DNA of 26,702 nucleotides, taken from contig JAEWWC010000282.1 in NCBI GenBank assembly GCA_023396555.1, positions 1 to 26,702 of the forward strand, written 5' to 3'. Both the position numbers and the translations under genes were made by a program. Positions within the stretch are counted from its first letter, which is position 1. Each line of letters opens with the position of its first letter. Shown piece by piece: positions 15,001-21,609 of this stretch. This DNA is from Bacillota bacterium (lineage in GTDB: Bacteria > Bacillota > Clostridia > Christensenellales > SZUA-584). The notes under the pieces are model-generated. The model was not told where the DNA came from. It did not search any database and saw only the letters and a program-made list of their open reading frames with translations.

Positions 15001-15027
15001 AAAAAAGGCCTTTTAAGCCTGTTTTTT
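15001..15027 (-). promoter_or_regulatory. Hairpin with U-run in the rpmG leader
   Basis: On the minus strand AGGC, a short loop and GCCTTTTTT form a small terminator-like hairpin about 15 bases after the predicted transcription start and 33 bases before rpmG. It is very close to the start for a classical terminator. It could be a weak attenuator or 5'-end stabiliser. The function is uncertain. Confidence 0.35.
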
Positions 15028-15041
15028 AGAGCACTAGTAGT

Positions 15042-15070
15042 AATCTAGCACATGAGTCTCTGCTTGTCAA
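15042..15070 (-). promoter_or_regulatory. Promoter of the ribosomal/secE/nusG operon
   Basis: Minus-strand perfect TTGACA (15065-15070), 17 bases, and TAGATT (15042-15047) preceded by TGC, an extended -10. The leader to rpmG is about 65 bases. Confidence 0.75.
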
Positions 15071-15081
15071 TGAGTATACGC

Positions 15082-15120
15082 GCATGCAGGATAATATTTT
15101 TTCACGGACAAAGCATGCAG
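15082..15120. repeat. Direct repeats GCATGCAG in the divergent promoter region
   Basis: GCATGCAG occurs at 15082-15089 and 15113-15120, 31 bases apart, about three helical turns. Each contains the palindrome GCATGC. The second copy lies in the spacer of the plus-strand promoter. It may be a regulator site. Confidence 0.35.
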
Positions 15121-15133
15121 ATTGTGCTATAAT
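15105..15133 (+). promoter_or_regulatory. Promoter of the IMPase-like gene
   Basis: CGGACA (15105-15110), 17 bases, then a perfect TATAAT (15128-15133) preceded by TGC, an extended -10. It faces away from the ribosomal operon promoter. Confidence 0.65.
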
Positions 15134-15194
15134 AAGTCCGGCTATTTTGGCTGACTATTAAGCTTATTATATATTTAAGGAAAAAAGCATTCGA

Positions 15195-15998
15195 ATGTCA
15201 ATAGAAAATGCTGCGTCTGTGTGTTATATAATGAAAGATGCTGCCTTTGCGGCGGGGGATAAGCTAACCGCCCATGTGCAAAGGCAAGAAGTACATCAGG
15301 CGCTGCTGGACAAGCTGCTGGCCGGCTGGTTCAGCGGCGGGGGCGGAGACGTGATGCTTTGGACGGACGGTCTGGTTGTGCCCATGCTGGCGCGGCGGGA
15401 TGGGGATGGCTACGCGCTGGTCGCTTACGCGGGGGACACCGGCGGCTACGACGGGCCGTGCTTCGCGGCTGGCGGCACAGGCGGCGCTGTCGCAGAGCGC
15501 GGTCTTTTCGGTGTGTGCGTTGCTATCGCGTACATGGATGGACGGCAAATACAGGCTGCCGTGGTGTACGATCCGGTGCATGTGGAGCTGTTTCATGCGG
15601 TGGCTGGTCTCGGTGCTTATCTGAACGGTAAGCGGATAACACCCTCTTCCGTAAAACGGCTGAGCGGCGCCCGCATATCCCTCGGACAGGCGGCGTTGCG
15701 CAAAGGTGGGTCGGTGCAGACAATTATTATGGAAGCCGGGCATATATGCGTGGGAGCGGCCTGTGCGCTGGAGCTGTGCCACACAGCCTGCGGGCGCACG
15801 GACGCGGCGGTACTAAATAACGAGGCTTTTGCCGATTGCGCGGCCGGGCTGCTGATAGCGAAGGAAACCGGGACCGTGTTGATGAACGGGTCCGGCGGGC
15901 CTCTCCATGAGTTGCGCGAATACGGCGAACGGCGCGATATAGCGGCGGCATGCCCCGGCATCGCGGGGGAACTTGCGCGGCTGCTGTCAGTCAACTAA
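15195..15998 (+). CDS. Degenerate inositol-monophosphatase-family protein
   Basis: 267 residues, the usual IMPase length. The fold is recognisable from FGVCVAIAYMDG, AAVVYDPVHVELFHA, GLGAYLNGKRI and the C-terminal GHICVGAACALELCHTACGR...FADCAAGLLIAKETG, all of which follow the family order. The first two metal-binding motifs are missing: the Glu-Glu segment is replaced by AYAGDTGG (77-84), and the DPxDGT loop by a Gly/Ala-rich AAGGTGG (91-97). Only the C-terminal Asp (Asp214, in the WD position) remains. It is probably not a normal Mg-dependent phosphatase; a binding or regulatory role is inferred. AAGGA lies 13 bases before the ATG, a long spacing, so the start is less certain. Confidence 0.75.
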   Translation: MSIENAASVCYIMKDAAFAAGDKLTAHVQRQEVHQALLDKLLAGWFSGGGGDVMLWTDGLVVPMLARRDGDGYALVAYAGDTGGYDGPCFAAGGTGGAVAERGLFGVCVAIAYMDGRQIQAAVVYDPVHVELFHAVAGLGAYLNGKRITPSSVKRLSGARISLGQAALRKGGSVQTIIMEAGHICVGAACALELCHTACGRTDAAVLNNEAFADCAAGLLIAKETGTVLMNGSGGPLHELREYGERRDIAAACPGIAGELARLLSVN

Positions 15999-16011
15999 AA
16001 GGAGACTTTTC

Positions 16012-16031
16012 GCCGGACAACGCTGTCCGGC
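16012..16031. other. Perfect GC-rich hairpin after the IMPase-like gene
   Basis: GCCGGACA, loop ACGC and TGTCCGGC form a perfect 8-bp stem 13 bases after the stop codon. No T-tract follows on either strand, so it is not a textbook terminator. It may protect the mRNA 3' end or be a dispersed repeat. Confidence 0.5.
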
Positions 16032-16099
16032 ATCAACGGCGTTGCAGCAAAAGCGATATTTACCAGCCCCATATTTGTATTATGACGCTATATATGTTC

Positions 16100-16128
16100 T
16101 TGCTAAACACCCGTTTTTTTGATATTTT
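16100..16128 (+). promoter_or_regulatory. Likely promoter of the amino acid ABC transporter operon
   Basis: TTGCTA (16100-16105), 17 bases, then TATTTT (16123-16128), about 70 bases before the binding-protein start. Both boxes are moderate matches. The remaining leader is A/T-rich; no riboswitch or T-box was recognised. Confidence 0.4.
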
Positions 16129-16204
16129 AAAGTATACGAATCTCATTACTAGTATGCTATCAGTTTAGCAAAATAAATTATTCATATTAAGGAGAGGAAA
16201 CCAA

Positions 16205-17119
16205 ATGAAGAAACTGACAATTTTACTGTTGGTTGTGGTGATGGTTGCGGGCTTTGCTTTCACGGGCTGCGCCAGCAACAATGCTCCCCAGACGTCTGAG
16301 CCTGCGGCCACTGAGGCTGCGGAAGAACCGGCGTCTGCCGATGAGTCGCCCGCTGCGGAAGAAGAACCGGCTGCGGAACCGTTCATCGTGGGCATGGAGT
16401 GCGCATATCCGCCGTACAATTGGACGCAGACGGATGACAGCAACGGCGCGGTGGCGCTGGAAGCCGGACAGTTTGCGGGTGGCTACGACGTTGAGATCGC
16501 CAAAAAAATAGCTGAAGGCCTCGGCAGAGAGCTGGTCGTTGTGCCCACCTCCTGGGACGGCCTCATCCCCGCTCTTGAGTCCGGCGTTATCGACGCGATC
16601 ATCGCGGGCATGTCTCCGACGGACGAGCGCAAAGAGTCCATCGATTTCACCGACAGCTACTACCGTGAAGACATCGTGCTGGGCATGGTGGTCAAGAAGG
16701 GCGGAGCCTTTGAAGGCGCGACCAGCTTGGCCGACTTCTCCGGCGCGAAGATCACCGCTCAGCTGGGCACCTACCACTACGACAAGATCGGCCAGATTGA
16801 AGGCGTTGCTCAGCAAGAAGCCATGAAGGATTTCACCGCGATGCGCGTAGCTCTTTCGTCCGGCATCATTGACGGTTATGTGAGCGAGAAGCCGGAAGGT
16901 GAATCCGCCATGAGCGCTGATCCGGATACCTATATGTTCATCGAGTTTGCTGACGGCAAGGGCTTCGACCTCTCCGAGGGCGACACCTCCATCGCAGTGG
17001 GCATCAAGAAGGGCAACGAGGATCTGGTTGCAGCTATCAACGCGGTACTGGCCGGCATTTCCGAGGATGACAGAAAAGCGATGATGGAAGCGGCGACGGC
17101 GAATCAGCCCGCTGCATAA
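16205..17119 (+). CDS. Polar amino acid ABC transporter, substrate-binding lipoprotein
   Basis: 304 residues. The signal peptide ends in FTGC (Cys22), so this is a lipid-anchored surface protein. An acidic Ala/Glu/Pro linker follows to about residue 58. The family 3 binding domain has VGMECAYPPYNW near its start (aromatic clamp), GGYDVEIAKKIAEGLG, SWDGLIPALESGVIDAII, and MSPTDERKESIDFTDSYY, whose Arg should bind the substrate carboxylate. The specificity among polar amino acids cannot be assigned. A strong AAGGAGAGG precedes the ATG. It is the first gene of the three-gene importer operon. Confidence 0.93.
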   Translation: MKKLTILLLVVVMVAGFAFTGCASNNAPQTSEPAATEAAEEPASADESPAAEEEPAAEPFIVGMECAYPPYNWTQTDDSNGAVALEAGQFAGGYDVEIAKKIAEGLGRELVVVPTSWDGLIPALESGVIDAIIAGMSPTDERKESIDFTDSYYREDIVLGMVVKKGGAFEGATSLADFSGAKITAQLGTYHYDKIGQIEGVAQQEAMKDFTAMRVALSSGIIDGYVSEKPEGESAMSADPDTYMFIEFADGKGFDLSEGDTSIAVGIKKGNEDLVAAINAVLAGISEDDRKAMMEAATANQPAA

Positions 17120-17158
17120 TTAAGAACTTTAGTGAATCATTGACAGGAGGGCTTGATT

Positions 17159-17917
17159 GTGTTCTTTGACACAGTTGCCAAGATAATTGAAAAGTATGGA
17201 TTGATGTTCCTGCAGGGCGCTGGTACCACGTTGCTGATTGCGATTACCGGTACGCTTATCGGTTTCGCTATTGGTCTCGGCATCGGCATCGTGCGGACGA
17301 TCCCTTTGGATGCAAAGAGTTCTCCTGTTAAGCGGTTCCTTCTTAAAATCGTCAACATCATCTTATCGGTTTATATCGAGATATTCCGCGGGACGCCCAT
17401 GATCGTGCAGGCCATGGTGTTGTTCTACGGCTTTGCGGCGGCGACGGGTATCAGCTTGGACCGCAATTTGGCCGGTATCGTCATCGTGTCCATCAACACC
17501 GGCGCGTACATGGCGGAGATCGTGCGGGGCGGCATACTGTCCGTGGACAAGGGGCAGTTTGAGGCTGCGCACTCCATCGGCATGACTCACCGCCAGACGA
17601 TGATGAGCATCGTGCTTCCGCAGGCGATACGCAATATCATGCCCGCAACGGGCAACGAGTTTGTCATCAATATTAAGGATACGTCAGTGCTGAATGTGAT
17701 ATCGGTGACGGAGCTGTTTTTCAGAACGACCATGATCAATGCGAACACCTACAAACCTTTCGAGACGTTCTTTGTCACCTGCGTGATTTACTTCATACTG
17801 ACGTTCTCGGTGACACGCATACTGCGCCTGATTGAGCGCCGGATGGATGGACCAAGGACTTTCACGATTCATGGCTCGCAGACGGTGCCGGAAGCCGAGA
17901 TCAAGGTCACTAAATGA
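17159..17917 (+). CDS. Polar amino acid ABC transporter, permease
   Basis: 252 residues of the HisM/GlnP-type permease family. About five membrane segments are visible (near 20-45, 62-95, 103-125, 175-195 and 205-230). The EAA loop that contacts the ATPase is EAAHSIGMTHRQTMMSIVLPQ (from residue 135), and the conserved IEIFRGTPMIVQ segment is at 73-84. One permease gene suggests a homodimeric channel. The GTG at 17159 lies eight bases after GGAGG; a TTG at 17153 is only two bases from it and is less likely. The stop overlaps the ATPase start (ATGA). Confidence 0.94.
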   Translation: MFFDTVAKIIEKYGLMFLQGAGTTLLIAITGTLIGFAIGLGIGIVRTIPLDAKSSPVKRFLLKIVNIILSVYIEIFRGTPMIVQAMVLFYGFAAATGISLDRNLAGIVIVSINTGAYMAEIVRGGILSVDKGQFEAAHSIGMTHRQTMMSIVLPQAIRNIMPATGNEFVINIKDTSVLNVISVTELFFRTTMINANTYKPFETFFVTCVIYFILTFSVTRILRLIERRMDGPRTFTIHGSQTVPEAEIKVTK

Positions 17918-18666
17918 CGGGAGAAAAAGCGTTGGATACGATCATTGAAATCAAACATCTGAAGAAAAGCTTTGGCTCCGTCGAGGTGCTTAAAGATATC
18001 GACTTCTCCGTGGGCAAGGGCGAGGTGGTGTGCATCATCGGCGCATCCGGCTCAGGAAAGTCCACGCTGCTGCGCTGCATCAACTTGCTGGAAACGCCCA
18101 CGAGCGGCGAGGTGCTGTATCACGGCAAAAACATACTGGGGGACCACATGTCCACCGCGGAATACCGCGCGAAGATGGGCATGGTGTTCCAGCAATTCAA
18201 CTTGTTCAATAACCTGACCGTGCTGAACAACTGCGTGGTCGGGCAGGTCAAAGTTTTGAAAAGAGATCCTCAGACGGCAAAGGAAATCGCCATGAAGTAT
18301 CTGGAGCAGGTGGGCATGGCGCAGTTCATCAACGCCAAACCCAGCCAGATATCCGGCGGGCAGAAGCAGCGTGTCGCCATTGCGCGCGCGCTGTCGATGG
18401 AACCCGAGGCGCTGCTGTTCGATGAGCCGACGTCCGCGCTTGACCCCGAGATGGTGGGCGAGGTCTTGAAGGTCATGAAGAGCCTCGCGCACAGCGGCCT
18501 CACCATGCTGGTGGTGACGCACGAGATGGCGTTCGCCCGCGATGTGGCTGACCGCGTGGTGTTCATGGATGAGGGCGTGATCGCGGAACAGGGGCCGCCG
18601 GAGGTCATATTCGGCAACCCCACGCAGGAGCGAACAAGGGTATTCCTCAAGCGTGTGCTGGAATAG
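17914..18666 (+). CDS. Polar amino acid ABC transporter, ATP-binding protein (GlnQ-like)
   Basis: 250 residues, the cytoplasmic ATPase of the importer. Walker A is GASGSGKST (43-51), the Q-loop is in VFQQFNLF (91-98), the signature is ISGGQ (146-150), Walker B with catalytic Glu is ALLFDEP (166-172), the D-loop is SALD (174-177), and the switch His is in VTHEM (201-205). The ATG at 17914 overlaps the permease stop by four bases. A TTG at 17932, eight bases after GGGAG, is an alternative start. A terminator closes the operon 26 bases after the stop. Confidence 0.95.
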   Translation: MTGEKALDTIIEIKHLKKSFGSVEVLKDIDFSVGKGEVVCIIGASGSGKSTLLRCINLLETPTSGEVLYHGKNILGDHMSTAEYRAKMGMVFQQFNLFNNLTVLNNCVVGQVKVLKRDPQTAKEIAMKYLEQVGMAQFINAKPSQISGGQKQRVAIARALSMEPEALLFDEPTSALDPEMVGEVLKVMKSLAHSGLTMLVVTHEMAFARDVADRVVFMDEGVIAEQGPPEVIFGNPTQERTRVFLKRVLE

Positions 18667-18691
18667 CCGCCGACAATAAAACGCGACAGCG

Positions 18692-18721
18692 GGCTCGCCA
18701 CTACGGCGGGCCTTATTTTTT
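18692..18721 (+). terminator. Terminator of the ABC transporter operon
   Basis: GGCTCGCC (18692-18699), loop ACTAC and GGCGGGCC (18705-18712) form an 8-bp stem with one G-U pair, followed by TTATTTTTT. Confidence 0.88.
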
Positions 18722-18762
18722 GGTTAATTATGAACAGAGAATGAAAAATAAGCCGTGTCCGA

Positions 18763-18791
18763 TTGTGAATTTATGATACCCATGGTAATAT
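18763..18791 (+). promoter_or_regulatory. Promoter of the DUF5685/J-protein cluster
   Basis: TTGTGA (18763-18768), 17 bases, then TAATAT (18786-18791) preceded by TGG, giving an extended -10. The leader would be about 50 bases. Confidence 0.5.
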
Positions 18792-18848
18792 TAATAACGG
18801 CTCCAAAAACGCGGTTACCGTGGGGGTTTGGAGCGGTCGGGAGACGGA

Positions 18849-19715
18849 ATGTTCGGATATGTGCAGCCTTTGAAGCCGGAGCTGAAGGTGAAGGAGCTGG
18901 AAGCGTACAAGGGGTATTACTGCGGCTTGTGCAAGGCGATTCGGGATAAATATACGCACGCAGCGCGTTTTATGCTAAACTACGATTGTGCCGTGCTGTC
19001 AATGCTGCTGTCGTCGATGAGCGGCGGAGAGCTGACGGTGGCGCAGGAGCGGTGCGTAGCGAGCCCCGTGAAGAAAAAAACGGTGGTGCACGCGCGCGAG
19101 GCGGAATATGCGGCCACGGTGAACGTGCTGCTGGGGTGTGCCAAGCTGGCGGACAATGCGGCGGATGAGCACAGTATTTCCAGCGGAGCGTTATCGCTGA
19201 TGTATCGGCGCGTACGCCGGCAGGCGGCGAAGGATGCGCCGGAGCTGGCCACGGAGTTTGACGCGAGGCTGTCCGCGCTGCGGGAGCTGGAGCAGGCAAA
19301 GTGCTGTGAGGTGGACGCCGTTGCTGCTGAGTTTGGACGATTACTGGCTGCGGTGTTTGCGTCCGCGCCGTATCAGTTTGTGGATAAGGGCGCGAAGCAG
19401 GCTCTGTCGCATTTCGGCTATCATCTGGGGCGCTGGATATACATCGCGGATGCGGTAAACGATATTGAGAAGGATCATAAATCCGGCAGTTACAACGTGT
19501 ATCTGCTAAGGTCGCCGGGTGAGCCCGCCGAGGTTCGTAAAGCGATAGTAGAGGAAGCGAAGTTTAACCTGCATATCTCGCTGGCCGAGGCGTGCAAGGC
19601 GTATGAGCTGCTGGATATCAAAAGAGATAAGCCGCTGCTGGACAACATCATGTATCTGGGGCTGGCGAAAAAAACGGAGGATGTCTTGAAAGGGGAAAAG
19701 AATGGATCCGTATAA
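18849..19715 (+). CDS. DUF5685 family protein
   Basis: 288 residues from the ATG at 18849, which follows GGGAG by five bases. The N-terminus MFGYVQPLKPELKVKELEAY and the YYCGLCKAI motif (CxxC) match the start of DUF5685 proteins. The rest is helical, with no signal peptide. A segment GRWIYIADAVNDIEKDHKSG (about 203-222) has spaced acidic residues resembling the metal-binding helix of isoprenoid synthases, and a LNYDCAVLSMLL helix near residue 42 could be its counterpart. This relationship is an inference. The biochemical role is unknown. It overlaps the J-protein gene by 14 bases, so the two are translationally coupled. Confidence 0.8.
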   Translation: MFGYVQPLKPELKVKELEAYKGYYCGLCKAIRDKYTHAARFMLNYDCAVLSMLLSSMSGGELTVAQERCVASPVKKKTVVHAREAEYAATVNVLLGCAKLADNAADEHSISSGALSLMYRRVRRQAAKDAPELATEFDARLSALRELEQAKCCEVDAVAAEFGRLLAAVFASAPYQFVDKGAKQALSHFGYHLGRWIYIADAVNDIEKDHKSGSYNVYLLRSPGEPAEVRKAIVEEAKFNLHISLAEACKAYELLDIKRDKPLLDNIMYLGLAKKTEDVLKGEKNGSV

Positions 19716-20334
19716 GGTACTGGGGGTCAATCCGTCCGCAACGGACGCTGAAATAAAAACCGCGTACCGGAATCTGGCGAAGAAATACCATCCCGACCGG
19801 TACCGGGGCCACGACCTTGAGGACTTGGCGGGTGAGAGGCTCAAGGAGATCAACGAGGCGTACGAAATCGTGCAGAAGGAGCGCCAGAACGGCGGCTACC
19901 GCCAAAGCTACGGCGGTTCTTATGATCAGTCCTACAGCGGCGGATCGTCTTCCGGATCGTCTTATACCGGATCGGCGCAGTTTGCGGACGTACGCCGCTC
20001 GATACAGGTGGGAGACCTGACAAGGGCAGATGCGATGCTGGACGCTATTGCGAACCGCAACGCCGAGTGGCACTACCTCAAGGGCACAGTGCTGCTGAGA
20101 AAGGGCTGGTATGACGGCGCGCGCCAGCACTTCGCCACCGCAAACAGCATGGATCCAACCAACGCCGAGTATGCCAATGCCTATCAGACACTTAACAGGA
20201 GCGCATCCGGCTACAGCCAGACGTATTACGGCGGCCAGCAGGGCGGCAATAACGTCTGCGGCATCTGCAGCGGCCTGTTATGTGCTGATTGCTGCTGCGA
20301 ATGCGCCGGGGGAGACTGCATCCCCTGCTGCTAG
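19702..20334 (+). CDS. J-domain (DnaJ-like) protein with cysteine-rich C-terminus
   Basis: 210 residues. A typical J-domain occupies 1-60: DPYKVLGVNPSATDAEIKTAY, the HPD motif at 30-32 that stimulates Hsp70 ATPase, and the final helix. A Gly/Ser/Tyr-rich linker (about 63-90) leads to a TPR-like helical part (about 92-165: ADVRRSIQVGDLTRADAMLD...WHYLKGTVLLRKGWYDGARQHF). The last 25 residues hold ten cysteines, ending in CADCCCECAGGDCIPCC. It lacks the classical DnaJ zinc-finger and client domains, so it is a specialised co-chaperone rather than DnaJ itself. AAAGGGGA precedes the start inside the upstream gene. The Cys tail may bind metal or form disulfides. Confidence 0.88.
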   Translation: MDPYKVLGVNPSATDAEIKTAYRNLAKKYHPDRYRGHDLEDLAGERLKEINEAYEIVQKERQNGGYRQSYGGSYDQSYSGGSSSGSSYTGSAQFADVRRSIQVGDLTRADAMLDAIANRNAEWHYLKGTVLLRKGWYDGARQHFATANSMDPTNAEYANAYQTLNRSASGYSQTYYGGQQGGNNVCGICSGLLCADCCCECAGGDCIPCC

Positions 20335-20358
20335 ATTGACAGAAAGAAAGGATAGCCT

Positions 20359-20886
20359 ATGCCGAGATTCAAGCGCACCGCCCACCGAGTCAGCCTGACG
20401 GCAATGTTCGCCGCCATGTCGCTGTTGTTTCTTTATCTGGCGGCCGTACTGCCGACGATGCGCCTTGCCATGTTTTTCTTAAGCTCCATATTCATCATGG
20501 GGCTGATACTTGAGGAAGAGATTGGCCTCGCTTTTCTGATGTATATCGCCGTGTCCGCACTGGGGATGCTGTTCCTGCTGCCGCATATCGTCTACGTACT
20601 GCCGTACGTGATATTTTTCGGCCATTACGGCATCGGCAAATACTATATAGAAACGCAAATCAAGGACAAAGTGGTGGGATACATCATCAAGCTGCTCTAC
20701 TATAACGTGGCGCTCGTGCTGATCTATCTGCTGGCGCAGGCGGCTCTTAAGGAAATGCTGGATGCATTGCCGATATGGGCGCTGCTGCTCATCGCGGAGG
20801 CGGCCTTTGTGATTTTCGACTATCTGTTTACCAAGGTGACAGCCTACTATTTCAACAACATCCGCCGCTATTTGATGAAGGATTGA
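20359..20886 (+). CDS. Polytopic membrane protein of the DUF5685/J-protein cluster
   Basis: 175 residues with about five membrane segments (near 13-30, 35-52, 56-80, 108-128 and 138-158), a basic N-terminus and a basic C-terminus. The overall shape, with short loops and a conserved-looking HIVYVLPYVIFFGHYGIGKYY region, recalls small S-component-like or DUF2232-like membrane proteins, but I cannot assign a family. AAAGGA lies eight bases before the ATG. It follows the J-protein by 24 bases and is probably co-transcribed. It ends only five bases from the convergent SanA-like gene with no clear terminator between them. Confidence 0.7.
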   Translation: MPRFKRTAHRVSLTAMFAAMSLLFLYLAAVLPTMRLAMFFLSSIFIMGLILEEEIGLAFLMYIAVSALGMLFLLPHIVYVLPYVIFFGHYGIGKYYIETQIKDKVVGYIIKLLYYNVALVLIYLLAQAALKEMLDALPIWALLLIAEAAFVIFDYLFTKVTAYYFNNIRRYLMKD

Positions 20887-20891
20887 GGCAT

Positions 20892-21584
20892 TCAGCCCTT
20901 GTCGTGCGTGGCGGCGCTGCTCCCCCAGATGGGAATGGCATCGCCCAGATACTTGGGCAACGGATGCAGCAGGTTTACATAGAAAAAGTCTTTGACGCGC
21001 GCCAGGCTTTCCCGGAGCGCGTCTTTGGTTTCGTTGCCATAGCGGCGCGGGTTGGAATTAACGCCATTGACGTCCAGCCCCAGCTCCCGCGCGACATAGA
21101 CGGCGCGTGAGAGGTGGAACTGCTGCGTCACGATGATTACGCTCTTCACCTCAAACACGTCGCGTGCGCGGTAGAGGCTTTCGTATGTGGAGAAGCCTGC
21201 GTGATCCAGGAATATGTCCTTTTCGGGAACGCCCTGGGATACCGCGTAGTCCTTCATCGCGTTGACCTCGTCGTAGTCCGTCTGCCCGTGGTCGCCTGAA
21301 AACAGCAGCCGTTTCGCCTTGCCGGCCTCGTACAGCTGTATGGCGTAATCCACCCGATCCTGCAGGACAAATGACAGCCGGTCATTGCTGTAAACCAGAG
21401 CTCCCGGCACCAGCACGCAGTCCGCCGGTTCGATATCTGCGGTATCGTCAATGCCATGGATGAACGGCGCAGCGGCTCCTATTACCACGGCATTGAGAAC
21501 AACGATCACAGCCACGGCCGCCAGAATCAAGCTTCCGATGATGAGCAGCATCCGTTTTCTGTTTTTTAATGGTTTTTTAGCCAT
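20892..21584 (-). CDS. SanA/YdcF-like DUF218 protein
   Basis: 230 residues: a basic N-terminus, one membrane segment (about 12-36), then the DUF218 domain facing outside. Conserved parts are CVLVPGALV, LQDRVDYAIQLYEAGKAKRLLFSGDHG, YDEVNAMKDYAVSQGVPEKDIFLDHAGFSTYES, and VTQQFHLSRAVYVARELGLDVNGV. E. coli SanA affects envelope permeability to vancomycin; the biochemical activity of the family is unclear, and a role in wall precursor handling is often suggested. AAGGA sits close upstream. It follows the zinc-ribbon gene by 25 bases and is probably in the same operon. Confidence 0.87.
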   Translation of the reverse strand: MAKKPLKNRKRMLLIIGSLILAAVAVIVVLNAVVIGAAAPFIHGIDDTADIEPADCVLVPGALVYSNDRLSFVLQDRVDYAIQLYEAGKAKRLLFSGDHGQTDYDEVNAMKDYAVSQGVPEKDIFLDHAGFSTYESLYRARDVFEVKSVIIVTQQFHLSRAVYVARELGLDVNGVNSNPRRYGNETKDALRESLARVKDFFYVNLLHPLPKYLGDAIPIWGSSAATHDKG

Positions 21585-21609
21585 GCCGCCATCCTTCCCG
21601 TAAGATCAG

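Noticed and set aside
14969..15194. Possible tRNA gene between rpmG and the divergent gene
   Set aside because: No cloverleaf, T-loop GTTCRA or CCA-like acceptor end could be found on either strand; the gap is explained by two promoters and a short hairpin.
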